The notes under the pieces: model-generated | The model's input: the letters and a program-made list of their open reading frames with translations, nothing else | Databases searched by the model: none | What the model was told of the DNA's origin: nothing | Assembly (NCBI RefSeq): GCF_002127325.2 | Contig: NC_035448.2 | Coordinates: 120,050,538-120,114,537 of the forward strand | Source of the DNA: Helianthus annuus | Lineage: Eukaryota; Streptophyta; Magnoliopsida; Asterales; Asteraceae | DNA: 64,000 nt | Direction: 5' to 3' | Position numbers and translations under genes: made by a program | Part shown: positions 23,124-35,119 of the stretch, piece after piece | How the letters are laid out: the number at the start of each line of letters is the position of its first letter | Position numbering within the stretch: the stretch's first letter is position 1

Positions 23124-23400
23124 GACCTGGGGAAAGGCCAGGTGGAAGGGCCTGAGGAAGGACCCGGGGAAGGACCCTGTGGAAGGACTTAGGGAAAGGC
23201 CAGGTGGAAGGGCCTGAGGAAGGACCCGGGGAAGGACCATGTGGAAGGACCTGGGGAAAGGCCAGGTGGAAGGGCCTGAGGAAGGACCCGGGGAAGGACC
23301 TTGTGGAAGGACCTGGGGAAAGGCCAGGTAGAAGGGCCTGAGGAAGGACCCGGGGAAGGACCCTATGGAAGGACATGGGGAAAGGCCAGGTGAAAGGGCC
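23124..23400 (+). repeat. 62-bp GC-rich tandem repeat, about 4.5 copies
   Basis: The unit starts GACCTGGGGAAAGGCCAGG, continues with TGGAAGGGCCTGAGGAAGGA and ends CCCGGGGAAGGACC(A/T)TGTGGAAG; starts are spaced 62 bp (23124, 23186, 23248, 23310). It is purine-rich on plus. The antisense frame at 22993-23376 is an artefact. Confidence 0.9.
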
Positions 23401-24867
23401 TTGTACTAGTAAAATATTATTATTTTACATTGGTAAGAGTAACACACCATTACTCTTTTTCTTTTTTTTTTTCAAAAGGTGAGGTCACATCACATTGGGA
23501 AGACAAATGCTTAGCTTTTTTCCTTCCTCTTTTTTATTTGTCAGAATAGAGAAAGTCAAATGAAGACAAGGTAATTAATGATTTTCTTATCAACTATATT
23601 TTTTGATTTGCATAAAAAATTAAAATCTTTGTTGACAGCTCATGTCAGGCTTTACCACATTACTTTTTTGTACTTTCCAAAGTAGGCAAAAAGTTTTACC
23701 TTTTGACTAATATTTATAATCCAACTTTCTAATAGGACATACCTTAACTTTTGTTATCATGTCCTAACAAGTTCACCATAATCTATTAAAAATCATTTTA
23801 GTGTGACTTAAATGATGGCTGACTCATGCAAATCACCCTAAAACACTGTTAAAATAATATATGGTAAAATGTAATCTAATACTGCATTACCCTGTAATGA
23901 GGGCATGTTTTTTTTCATAAGAGCAAAGAATCCTTTAAACTCTCACATAAGGATCTGTTCATATGTCTTATTTTAACAATAAAAGATGGTCAACACCTTA
24001 TAACGTTTTCTTTTCGTGATTCATATGAACATGGTGTTTAATAAAAGATGGTCACACCGTTTTTTCTTTTTTTTTTTAATCTCAGTACATGCCATGAGTA
24101 AAATTTTGAAGTAACAAATCTTTTCAAGCTATGCATAGGAGAGTTGTACTTATTCAAAATTGCGTCATAGACGTCTTTCATGAATTTACAAAATATCATT
24201 ATTTTTATCCTACCAGTATCATGTATAGGATCATGTATGTGGATGATAGATGCCACAAAGCAATTAGTTCATATGCACTTTTGAGGTTTTAAACCCCATG
24301 TCATTACACATGGTGCATTCTTCTGTGCATTATAGACTTGTGCATAAAGCACTAGTACTTGTTATTTTCATTTTCTTATTCAAAAAATGACATGTTTTTA
24401 TGATGAAAGTATGATAACGAACTGTAGTGTTCCATGTTTATTATCTTGGTTTTGAAGATATTTCCAAGCCCACATGCTTGTCATGACGATGTATATCTTT
24501 ATAGATCTGTAACTTTTATTCAGAAAAGTGAACGGTGTTTGGAGGCAAAAACATTTAATGTTTGTCCAAGACCCTCAAGATCTGTAACTGTGCTTTAAAC
24601 AGGGATATAGAACAAAAAATGCATATGCCACTACAGATCTGTATATTTTCGGGGTGAAGAGAAAGATGTAAAGTTTGGAAACAAAAGCTTATAAAACTTA
24701 TTCAACACCCCAAGACCTATAGGTTACGACAAGTAAAACGTCTTTGACAGATGGAGGAAGTTTAGAGATTCGGAACCTGGTGACCGGAGTCAAAACGCAG
24801 ATCTGACAGTCGCGGAGAGGCAGATCTAGCCGTTTGTATGAAGGGACCGAGGCATGCTTGCACTTAG
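23401..24867. other. LARD 5' leader region, no gene seen
   Basis: AT-rich sequence (element 5' end, minus strand) between the 62-bp array and the primer site. No frame shows a known motif. Confidence 0.5.
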
Positions 24868-24884
24868 TCCCACGGATGGCGCCA
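24868..24884 (-). other. Primer binding site of the LARD-like element
   Basis: On minus it reads TGGCGCCATCCGTGGGA, one base inside the LTR end at 24886. The identical site serves the Tat element (47848-47864). Confidence 0.75.
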
Positions 24885-24885
24885 A

Positions 24886-25417
24886 TGTCGAATCCCCAAA
24901 TCCCTGAAGTCGTTCAAAGGGTTTGGCGGTACTAACCTTAGATTCGGTGAGCCCCGGTTCAGGTTTGTCCTCTCGTCGTCACGGTGACGGTTCCTCTTGA
25001 GGGATGTCGGGTCTTGGGCTGCAGCCACAGGTAGATCTAGTTAGAGGGCCCGAGGGGGTTCACCCCGTGGGCTCTCCGACGCTCAAGTCAGTATCATGTA
25101 TGGCAATGATAATTATAAGTGCAAATAAGATGTATATATCCAGGAAGAGGGAGCAGAGATATTATATATGAGAGGGAGAAATAACCTTTTTTGTGGGAAA
25201 AAAATGTTCTCCCCCTTCTTGGAGAAGGGAGTTCTCTTTATATAGTGAGACATTTGGGCCATAGCCCTAATGGGCCGATCCAAGAGTGGGCTTATCAGGA
25301 CATGGACCACCCAAACCAACTAAACATACCGAGAAAGACACAAGTGGGCTCGAGCCCAACCACCAATCTAGGGCGATGAGCCCAGACGAGGAGCCCAAGC
25401 AGGGATCCTCGTCGTCA
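24886..25417 (-). repeat. 5' LTR of the LARD-like element
   Basis: It starts TGTCGAATCCCCAAATCCC and ends CCTCGTCGTCA on plus. The likely minus TATA box is at about 25236 (complement of CTTTATATAGTG). A short GCCCTAATGGGC inverted repeat (4-bp arms) sits next to it. The target duplication GCCGC follows. Confidence 0.85.
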
Positions 25418-25613
25418 GCCGCGTTGCGGCAAATGTCTTTTGTTGTTTAGTATGTGTTTACATGTGTTTTGAAATCACTACAAGCGCGTTGCGCACGGAA
25501 CCGCTGACAAGAATAAAAAGAAAATATAGAAAAAAAAACACTAAAGGATAACCAAAAGAAAATCAACCAAAAAAGTTGTATGGTAATGATGTTCGTATGA
25601 AATCTGTGGTCAG
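25418..25613 (-). mobile_element. Minus-strand Helitron, subterminal segment
   Basis: It continues the Helitron whose tip is at 13423. Reverse-complemented, it aligns base for base with 50534-50725 (shared TTTTTTGGTTGATTTTCTTT, AAAACACATGTAAACACATA and GCCGCAACGCGG), which ends in CTAG at 50743. It is interrupted on the right by the hAT MITE at 25614. Confidence 0.7.
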
Positions 25614-27893
25614 TAGGGGTGTGCACGGTTCGGTTCGGTTATTAGCATTACCCGTAACCGTAACCGTAACCGAAGTCATTGGTTAATCGGTTCGGTTAAT
25701 TCGGTTAATTTGTCGGTTTTCGGTTCGGTTAATTTTCGGTTAATAACCAATTCAAACAAGGGCTAATTTTTTTGCTTAGAAATACATGTAATGGATGTAT
25801 AAATACATGAAATAGATGTATAAATACATGAAATGGATGTATAAATAAATGTAATGGAGGTATAAATGCATGAATCTATCTTTTATATTAAAGCAAAATA
25901 GCTTTGACCAATTGACCATGATGTGGCATAGGTCTTTAGCCAGAGAATTATGTTTTAGGCGGGATTTTCCTTTCTGTCCATTCTCCTTCACTTTCATGAG
26001 CGGCAATTTATTTTCCTCCTTTCTCAGCTCTTTTTGAAACCGCCTACATTTGTTCTTCAATTTAAAAACCCTAATCAATTCTAATCTTACCAAAATTATG
26101 AAATCATTTCCTTCTTCAATTTTATTTCATATCAAAAACCCTAGATGTTACACAATCATCCACATTCTCTAATATTGTTATTTGGATTCCTCTCGGCGTG
26201 TGTAGATTGTGGAATTTCTTCTTCAATCGGTAACTTTTTCAATTGAATCTGTCATATCTTTGAATTCTTTGTGTATTTTTATTTGTTAATCGGCGACCAA
26301 GTCTTGATGATTGTCAGAAGAAGAACGATGGCAGCAACCAGTGTTTCTTTGAATTCCAGTCGCAATCGGATTAATTTTGCGAACGTATGTTTAGAGTTTT
26401 AGATGAACCATTCCCCTCAATTCGATTAGGTATTTATTTTACAGATTTACATATAATTTAAAGTTCTTCAATATTCAAAACCCTAATCTTCACAGTTGTG
26501 TTTGATTCCGCTTTAAACCCTAATTTCTTTGTTAGTATATCTAAAATGAAGTTTTGATTTGTTGATTTGTGAATGACGACATTTGTTTTCGGGAATGTAA
26601 AGGGGCTGAAGTTTCTTAACAAGACGAAGGTTAACTCTGGCGAAAGAAATAAAATACAGAGGCCGAGGGTATGAAGTTATAAGGTTTGGTGATCGTTCAA
26701 CCAAATTATGTTTATTATGGTGAATGGTGATAAAAATCTCTATGGAAATAGGTTTCTTCATATGCTTATAATTCCTTTTTTAACAGTTGGTATTCACTAA
26801 TGTTTAACGTGTCATAACAAAATTTTATTGTTAAATTGTTTTTTCATTAGCGTGCTATATGTACAGATGAGTTGTTTTTATGGGGGTAACTGATTCTGGT
26901 TATGGCTTTACAACGTTTTAACCTCCTACTACTGATTTGTGTGTGCGTGTACGAATAGGTTGTTTGGCGTGGCTTGATAAATGCATAAATATTTGAGAAT
27001 ATCACTATAATATGATTTTCATTTCCATCGTTTGCTTATCCAATTTTTAATGGCATCTCTATACTCGATTTAATTTCATGTGAATACAAACTTTTGGGTG
27101 ATGTTGTTTTGTTGATAGTCATACTTTTGCAAATTGTGTAGTTAATCAACCAGACTAGAACAAATAATGTGTTCCAATAAGTTTTGTGGGATAAAAAGAA
27201 TAATCCAAGTGAAGATAGATGAGCAAGGAGTAAAAAAAGGTATAATGGAGCTTCAGCCTTGGTTGCTATCTTTTTGTAGATTAAAAATGGAACTTCAACC
27301 TTATCTATATTTCTTTTTAGTTTTTAACATATTTATTTGGTTTACTTTCTGGTGGATTTTGGAGAATGCTTTTCACAGATTGACAACGTTCAAGTCTACT
27401 ACCAAGTAAGAGTTTTTTTATTGTTATTTTTAATGTTATAATTATTGATACTACTATTGACATTATTATTGTTATTAACCTAGACTCTAAAACATTTATT
27501 GTAATAATATTTCAAATATGTTTTCTTTTTTAATTACTTTCATTACTATCTTATTTGCCATTTTTGCAATTCGTTGAAATTTTCGGCCCAAGTATTTTCT
27601 GTTAGAAACTTTGTGAGGAACTTTGTGTATCTTAATATAGGACAAACATTTTGTCTAACCCTGGCTTGATTGCTTGAAATGGGCTACATGTACATGATTA
27701 TGTTTATTCAATAATCCTTTGAAACATATGTGGCTAACGTTTGAAAAAAAATTATGCACTTCATTTTGGTTTTAAAAAGCACGCCTCAGGTGGCGCTTCA
27801 TGCACATCTATGTCAAAAAAAGCGTCGTAGTTTGTTAAATGATGATCTGAACACGTAATGTGTTTTGTTACTAACATTTTCTACTAATTGTAG

Positions 27894-28010
27894 GTGCGCT
27901 TTGGAATATTGGAGCTGGAGCTTTTGGCGTATAACAATCACGCAAATGAGGTTTCATATGGGTTGTTTTTCCTGAAGAAATACTACCCGAGTGGCCTGAA
28001 ACAATGTATG
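27894..28010 (+). pseudogene. Possible captured exon of unknown gene
   Basis: After an acceptor-like ATTGTAG (about 27888-27894) there is an uninterrupted frame of about 37 codons, VRFGILELELLAYNNHANEV followed by SYGLFFLKKYYPSGLKQ, ending near a GTATGT donor-like site. Composition is protein-like and unlike the AT-rich surroundings. I do not recognise the protein. It may come from a host gene taken up by the Helitron. Confidence 0.35.
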
Positions 28011-28124
28011 TTTTGCCATCCCAAAACTTAGGGTCTCACTAAATAGAAACACAGAATAAAAAACATTGGCTTGATATATATGGTTGGATTTTCGTTGTTT
28101 TTTTTTTTTTGATTTGTTTTTCAG

Positions 28125-28219
28125 AGTTAATTGTGCGATCTCATGAGGTCAAATATGAAGGCTATGAAATTGAACATGATGGTAAACTTATCAGTATTTT
28201 CTCTACTCCAAACTACTGT
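28125..28219 (+). pseudogene. Captured exon of serine/threonine protein phosphatase 5
   Basis: Immediately after a poly-T tract and a CAG acceptor, the frame encodes [19 protein letters not shown] then [12 protein letters not shown]. This corresponds to the catalytic domain of PPP-family phosphatases, closest from memory to PP5 (consensus RSHEVKDEGYE and FSAPNYC), and includes the conserved SHE and PNYC motifs. Two conserved positions differ (D to Y in VKDEG, A to T in FSAPN). After PNYC the homology stops (VHVIL instead of DQMGN). The remaining exons are absent, so no enzyme is made. It lies inside the Helitron. Confidence 0.75.
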
Positions 28220-28411
28220 GTGCATGTAATTTTATGTTGTTGGTTTTTATGTTGTGTAGTTATGTTATAACTTTTAGGGATTGATTTCTCATTATTTATA
28301 ATCTTATTAATTAAAAAAATACGGTTGGTGCAAATGGGTAATTTAATTGCATTATACCACATTTTTTAACTTATTAAAAATCTATATTTATTATTTTGTT
28401 TTTGTTATAGA

Positions 28412-28660
28412 TATAATGTTGTTGGTTGGGTTGATTTGATCAAATCTGGTGAACTTCCATGGAGTTTTGGAGCCAAAACCAAGAATGAGAAGCTCTCATT
28501 GAGTGCCACATCATTATAACTTACCGGTTTGCATGTTCAAATTGGTCGTGAAGAATGCAACTTCATTACCAGATGACAAGGATATAACAAAGTTGGAGAC
28601 TAAGGCTAAGATCATTGATCCTGAAAATGTGCCAACCTCTCGGAATGGCTTTTTATATCA
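28412..28660 (+). pseudogene. Exon-like fragments of unknown origin in the Helitron
   Basis: After TTGTTATAG, one frame reads YNVVGWVDLIKSGELPWSFG then AKTKNEKLSLSATS before a stop. A shifted frame then reads FKLVVKNATSLPDDKDITKL followed by ETKAKIIDPENVPTS. Both are more protein-like than the flanks and may be remnants of captured exons. I could not name a family. Confidence 0.3.
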
Positions 28661-30040
28661 AAATTTTCAATTACTCATGTAATTCAATTAACTGAGTTAC
28701 CAAAAATGTGCATGATATATATTAGATTGGATTTATATTGATTCTATATGTGAAATTAGAAATATCAAGGAGAAATATGAAATTGTGTTTGATTATTTTG
28801 CTTTCAGGGTACTAAAACTCATCTGAAATTAACTACATTTAGGGAGTGTTGTGCTTTGGTTTCCTCAAGCGCGCTCACCAACAAAAGGAAGTTTCAACAC
28901 AAAAAGCACTTAGAGATTTGCAGGTACTTGGTTCATGTTAATTACCAGGAAAAGAAAGTTAATTGGTATGTCTTAAACATTAGTACAATTAGTCATCGGC
29001 TTCCTATTACTCCAATCTTAAATGGCAAGAATGGTCCATTCACTTATACATGGACTTTTTTTTTATCTCTAATGGGTCAAATAGTTCAATCTAAAAGGAA
29101 TATGGGTCAAACTGATTAAAGTTTAATGAAATTATAAGTTCAATTGATTGTATATTGAGGTCACGATTAATCAAGGTGATTCAGCTTACAACCATTTATA
29201 TATTATAACTTATTTTATATTATGGTTAATTACGATAGTAGTGAGACGTTAGGTTGGTTAGATCTAAACTAATCACATAGCCTTCTATGATTTCTCTAAA
29301 GATATTCACAATACAACTTTATAGTTTTGGTCATCTGCAGACTTAGATCGATATATAATGCATGATTATTTTACATATGAAAGTATGCTTTCTAATCCTC
29401 AAAAGATTATGTAGCATGCCATTTATTTTACACATGGGGTTGTTGTAAAGCATGTTTGACTTGGCCAAACAAAACTTTTTAGGGACCAAAGTCCACTTTA
29501 AATGACCAACTTAAAAACACCAGATAACATAAATATTGTATAGCTTCAGGTGATCATCATAAGGACTTTATAGTATTTTTTAATTATTGTTTATTATTAC
29601 TGCAAATTGGTCACCTAACTGATTTATGCTTCTATTATTAGGTTTTTAAATTCGTGTATTTACTTATGCAGCTTGAAGTTTTATATTGTCATCATGCAAG
29701 TCTGGATTGTTCTTTTTTGTTTAATATACCTTCATCCACATGCTTACAAGAAATATGTCAGCATCCCAGGAATGAATTCTATGTACAGAGCTTTGATCCA
29801 GGTATCATTTACCAAAAATAGCATTAATAACTCAACATAAGAAACTTATCTCTTTTAATTATTGAGTGATTTTTTTCTTATTATTATAGTATTAATAACT
29901 CAAAATATAATAAACTTATATCTTTTAATTATTGAGTGATTTGGTTATTATTGTTACATAGTTTGTTAACTCTTGACATCTAGCAATTATTATTCTTCTT
30001 AGTAAAAAAATATATACTTTCCAACTTTTTAATTACTCAG

Positions 30041-31489
30041 GCTCAACAGGCTTGTGTTTCACAAGACTTGATGGGTAAGGAATTACCCTATCACATTAAG
30101 CCTGACCTTGTGCTGAAGGAAGATGGATCGTATTATTTCATGGACTGTTTGTGGGTCCCAAGCCAAGATGATCTTCGCACTCTGCTTATGGATGAGGCCC
30201 ATAAGTCTCGTTACTCTATTCATCCTGGCTCAGTTAAAGTGTATAAGGATATTCGTACTCAATATTGGTGGCCTGGTATGAAGAAAGACATTGCCTTGTA
30301 CGTTTCAAAGTGCCTTACTTGTCTCAAGGTCAAGGCTGAACACCAACATCCTTATGGTCTTTTGGAGCAACCAGAGATCCCAGTTTGGAAATGGGAAAAC
30401 ATTGCCATGGATCTCGTTACCAAACTTCCGCACACTAAGAAAGGTCATGATGCCATCTGGGTAGTTGTTGATCGTCTTACAAAGTCAGCGCATTTTCTGC
30501 CGATCCGTGAGAATCTATCTGCTGAAGATCTGGCCAAAATCTACGTGGATGAAATTGTATCTCGACATGGTGTTCCTTTGAACATTATTTCTGATAGGGA
30601 TGCTCGCTTCTCTTCTCGATTTTGGAGAACCATGCAATCTGCTATGGGGACCCAACTCAATCTGAGCACAGCCTATCATGCACAAACAGATGGCCAAACT
30701 GAGAGAACAATCCAGACTTTAGAGGATATGCTTAGAGCTTGTGTGATCGATTTTGGTGGTAGTTGGGATTCACATCTTCCATTGATTGAATTCTCCTACA
30801 ACAATAGTTATCACTCCAGCATCAACATGGCTCCTTTCGAGGCTCTCTATGGTCGAAAATGTCGTTCACCAGTCTGCTGGAATGAAATAGGTGAGGCTCA
30901 TCTTACTAGACCTGACCTCATTCTAAAGACAACTGACAAGGTTAAGAAAGTTCGTGATAACTTACAGGCAGCTCGAAGCCGTCAAAAGAGTTACGCGGAC
31001 CGACGACGCAAGCCCTTAGAATTCCAAGTCGGTGATCGTGTATTACTTAAGGTCTCACCTTGGAAAGGTGTGATCAGATTTGGAAAGAAAGGAAAACTTG
31101 CACCTAGATATGTTGGACCATTCAAGATCGTCGAAAGAATCGGTAAGGTAGCCTACAGACTTGCATTACCTCCTAAACTTGGAAATGTTCATCCTACTTT
31201 CCACGTATCCAATCTCAAAAAGTGTTTAGCTGATGAGAACCTCCACATACCGCTTGACGAAATCCGTGTTGATAAAACACTACATTTTGTTGAGAAACCT
31301 GTGGAAATTATGGATCGTGAAGTCAAATGGCTTAAACGCAAGCGCATTCTGTTGGTTAAAGTTTGCTGGGAATCTAAACGTGGACCTGAGTTTACTTGGG
31401 AACGTGAAGATCAAATGAAGGCGAAGTATCCACATCTATTCTCACGAGTTTCCTCTAAACAAATTTCGGGACGAAATTTCCACAAGTAG
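30041..31489 (+). CDS. Truncated chromovirus pol: integrase to chromodomain
   Basis: The frame is open from the truncation junction (about 30041) to TAG 31487-31489, about 480 codons. In order: the integrase zinc-binding region ([12 protein letters not shown] to [11 protein letters not shown]); the catalytic core with the three acidic residues in [16 protein letters not shown] and [10 protein letters not shown]; the GPY-type motif ([19 protein letters not shown]); and the tail [10 protein letters not shown] to [18 protein letters not shown]. There are no stops or frameshifts. Protease, reverse transcriptase and RNase H are missing, because the 5' part ends abruptly against Helitron sequence. 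In the family, this protein inserts retrotransposon cDNA into chromatin. The fragment alone cannot transpose. Confidence 0.9.
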   Translation, partial: AQQACVSQDLMGKELPYHIKPDLVLKEDGSYYFMDCLWVPSQDDLRTLLMDEAHKSRYSIHPGSVKVYKDIRTQYWWPGMKKDIALYVSKCLTCLKVKAEHQHPYGLLEQPEIPVWKWENIAMDLVTKLPHTKKGHDAIWVVVDRLTKSAHFLPIRENLSAEDLAKIYVDEIVSRHGVPLNIISDRDARFSSRFWRTMQSAMGTQLNLSTAYHAQTDGQTERTIQTLEDMLRACVIDFGGSWDSHLPLIEFSYNNSYHSSINMAPFEALYGRKCRSPVCWNEIGEAHLTRPDLILKTTDKVKKVRDNLQAARSRQKSYADRRRKPLEFQVGDRVLLKVSPWKGVIRFGKKGKLAPRYVGPFKIVERIGKVAYRLALPPKLGNVHPTFHVSNLKKCLADENLHIPLDEIRVDKTLHFVEKPVEIMDREVKWLKRKRILLVKVCWESKRGPEFTWEREDQMKAKYPHLFSRVSSKQISGRNFHK

Positions 31490-31498
31490 GGGAGACTA

Positions 31499-34400
31499 TG
31501 ACATCTGTGCTTGTAATCATTGTAAACAATTCAGTTATCAATGAAATAAAGTTATTTGATCCCTATGTTTGTTTGTGTTTGATGCTTTTCATGTTTTGAC
31601 TTTTATTCGATTTCAAACTCTATATCGCTTTCTGGAGAATTATACGCAAACTGGTGCGAAAACGTAATCAGTTATATGCAACAAATACTCCGGAACATCA
31701 ATTTATGCTTAACATACCTTAAATAACCTTTACATAACTTAGAAATAAGTTTTGAAGGCTTTGGTATGACAAAATTCAAGTTAATTCGCTTACAGGGACT
31801 AAAATTGACAAACTGCGAAAGTATGCCGATTTGAACTGTGACGAACATTCCGGAACATGCCCATAAGTTAAACACACCCTAAATATCCTTTACATAGCTT
31901 AGAAATAGGCTTTGAGGGGTTCGGTGTGCTAAAATAAACTTTATGCTCATTTAGGGACTAAAAGCGTCAAAAAGTGCATAAGTTTGCACTTTCGCGCATA
32001 ACTTACGCTCTGAATACATCCGGACATCCAAAAATTTATGTAAGCATTAAAATATTATGTTTTAATGTTTGGCATGAGAAAAATCCATTCGTCGCGCAAT
32101 TTGGATCGTTTTTCGCGCTTATGCGCATTCCATCGTAATTAAACGAACATCGCGATCGTACGACCAAACGAACCGACATCCGAGATATTTTTGAGCATGT
32201 TTTGAGTTCTCTATACTTTAACTTCATTTTAGAGGCTTGAAATGAGGTTAACGGGCCTTAAACATGTCGAAAATGGACTTAAAAGCATGCAGGGGCTAAA
32301 ACTGTCATTTTTGAAAAGTTATGCTGATCAGACAACCTCAGGCGGCCCGCCTGAGTTTGTGTGGATCCTGATGCGGGCCGCATGGCCTCCCCAGATATGC
32401 AAAAATGTTGCAAACAGCTGTTTGCAGCTGTTTAGCACTTCAAAACCACTTGCAAATGGTTTTTATCAATCCTAGGGGCTCCCATGGGTTTGTAATTCAG
32501 TGGGTATGTGTTGTACGGCTCAGATTTAACGCTTGGGGAACAAGAAACGATCTTAACGGTTCCATGTTTCCTATAAATACCCCCACATATCTTGCTCATT
32601 TTCCCTCACATTTGAAATTTGATTCAAAGCTCTCTAAGTGGAAGTTTATATACTTCCTAACTGAGAGTGAATCGGGTTCAAATCTTGCGGGGACCTTCTG
32701 TAAGTATTCTTTCGCGTTTTTCGTTCGTTTTAGCGTTAAAGTCAAACTGCGTTTGACTTTCTGCATTGACCAGTTTATGGTCAATGCGAAGTTCGTTTGA
32801 ACTTCATAACTTGAGCGTAATCACGATGGTTATAGTCCCTAGTGACTATACCTACTGATTACCATGTTATCTAGGCTCAGTGACGAGTCGTAGTTTCGGC
32901 CAAAATGCGTTTTCTCGCGTATTTTGTAACCAAACTACTCTAGGGTATTAAAACCATTTGTTTTAATACCAAATCTGTTTTCTAAACATTACTAAACATG
33001 TTCTAGCATGTTTAGCTCGTCGCTTTTAGATTTGTGCTTGTTTAGGGTCGTAAAGGTAAGCGATCTAATCAATCGCTTATGCTTACGAACCCGACCCACT
33101 TGGTCGATCTTTAGGATCCGACCAAACATTTTGGGTGACCATAGTTGTATAGGGAATAACCTTCAGAGGTTATACCTTATGGTCACGACGTTTAAGTAGT
33201 TATATGATAAGTAGTTCTTATGCCTTAGGTAAATTACCAAAATACCCTTTTTGCGCCAAAATTCATTTTTAAGCCTATGTAACATAATTTTTGACATCTA
33301 AACTGATTTAGCAACAATATTAAGCGTGTTAAGGCATATCTTACTTGTCATAGGACTAGTTAGGCTTTCCGAACGCGTTTTACGCGAACGACGCGTTAAA
33401 GTAGCATAAGCTACCTAAGCGGGTCGTAACGGGTCAAAAGCACTTAGGATAGGTTTCGTTTTAGTACGTAGGCTTTTTTAAACCATGTTACATGAGTTCC
33501 CCTACTTATTTGGTTTACGAACCCTCGTACTACCCGATCCTCCGATAGGGCCGTTTATTAATGTAGATACCTATATAGGCGCCGTTTGATTCCGTGATCT
33601 TCTAGCATTGCTTGGTGGTTATCCTACGACTTCTAAGCAATCTCAAGTGAGTACATAGTCCCCTCTTTTACTGTTTTCCAAACATTTTGGAGTGAAACAC
33701 ATGTGCCTACTTGTTACTTTCGTGCTTTCTTGTTTTCACATCATATGCTTGCTATGTTCTTGAGTACACTATTAGTACATGATTTCATTATGTTTTGCTA
33801 TGTATGTTTACTTGGCATGCTAGCACATCGATTTTCATTACATTACTTTGCTATATATGTTTACATGGCGTATTAGCACATTGTTTTACATGACTTTTCT
33901 GCTTTGTATGTTTACTTAGCATACTTAGTACATTGTTTTCACATAACTTGTTTACATTTGGTATGGCATTTGGTTTGCATAAACGGTTCTTTACTACATT
34001 CATTAACATTAGCTACGCCGCTCGGTAGTAAGTAATGGTACCATAGGACTTGACAAATCCCGTTCCTGACACCCTAGGTTTGTTTGGGTGAAAGGAATGA
34101 CTGAATCCGAAAACATTTTACTTTGATAACCTTTACTCTAAGGTTATCCTGCTGTCTCAAGGCTTGAATGTAATGCGTTAACTTACCACATAAATGTTTG
34201 TATCAATAAAACAAGCTTTTACTCGGCAAAACATAACTTTTTGATTTATTCAAAATACTTTGTTTTGTTCCTTTTTACTTATGGTTAAGTATTCTCATTT
34301 TGTTACTTACCATACATAACTTTTGTTTACACTTAACTACATGACTACATTTTGGGTTTTAAACATTGACAATGGTTTAGACAAGAACATTTGATGATTG

Positions 34401-35112
34401 GTTTTAACATGGACTTTATACATTGGTGGTTTGTTTAATGACTTAAGTAACGATATGTGTGTAGTATGATACAAGCATGGTGGATACGCCGCTGGTACTT
34501 CCTATATATAAGTGCTTGTATTGTATTACATGTCATAGCGTTATTTAAATCATTTAGTTTGGACTTATACATTTTTTACACAAATAACACATTTTCACAA
34601 AACTTCGTTTTACAAAAACAACTTGCTTTATACGACTTATTTTTACTTGGTTATTCTTTTAACCATACGTTATTCTTCTACTTATACATATCATCTGATG
34701 TTATCGCTTTTCAAATGATTTACAAAACAAAACATTTAACAAGGTTCACGACTAACTTTTATTAAACACTTTTCTTAAACCTAAGTCATGAATCCTATTT
34801 TCACAAAACCTATGTTACTCACAGGCATTTTTATGCTGACATACCTATTTTCACATCGTGACACGCTAGGGTGGACTCGGGCCTTAGTGACATAAAACAG
34901 AGCTAGACTTAGTTTAATTACGTTATGTACTCTTTATTTCAGTAGTTTTTAGACAATGTAACATTTGGTTCTTGTTTTGAACGATGTATTCCACCCTTGG
35001 GTGATGAATAAAATATTATTTTAATTACCATGGTTGTGGAACATTAATTCTGTTACAACACTCCCCGACGTTTCCGCCACGATTTGATGTTTTACGTGGT
35101 CGGGGTGTGACA
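31499..35112 (+). repeat. Chromovirus LTR, 3.6 kb
   Basis: It begins TGACATCTGTGC after the purine tract AAGTAGGGGAGAC that follows the pol stop, and ends CGGGGTGTGACA. It has TATA TATAAATA at 32572, GC-rich palindromes at 32337 and 32373, and a weaker copy of the TGAGTACATAGTCCCC block near 33650. A TGGTATCA primer-site-like sequence follows 7 bases after its end, which is unexpected for a 3' LTR. Confidence 0.75.
32337..32579 (+). promoter_or_regulatory. LTR promoter with GC-rich palindromes
   Basis: CTCAGGCGGCCCGCCTGAG (32337-32355, perfect 9-bp arms around one base) and TGCGGGCCGCA (about 32373-32383, 5-bp arms) precede TATAAATA at 32572-32579 by about 220 and 190 bp. Confidence 0.45.
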
Positions 35113-35119
35113 GAAGAGT

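Larger units (their letters stand above)
13444..25417 (-). mobile_element. Non-autonomous LTR retrotransposon (LARD-like), Tat-related
   Basis: LTRs 13444-13974 and 24886-25417 are nearly identical (about 13 differences by eye) and are flanked by the 5-bp target duplication GCCGC (13439-13443 and 25418-25422). The primer site next to the right LTR (24868-24884) sets the minus orientation and equals that of the Tat element at 38163-48538. LTR starts and ends also resemble that element (TGTCGAAT(C/A)CCCAAATCCC, and ending CGTCGTCA). No gag or pol can be found in its own interior (13975-14147 and about 19520-24885), which is filled with tandem repeats. It therefore needs enzymes from elsewhere. 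A chromovirus is nested at 14148. Confidence 0.75.

Noticed and set aside
19680..23400. CRISPR-like arrays
   Set aside because: Units are contiguous without unique spacers, and this is a plant genome; they are ordinary tandem repeats.
27167..27409. An 80-residue hydrophobic frame in the Helitron
   Set aside because: AT-rich, no motif, no splice-site support; likely chance.
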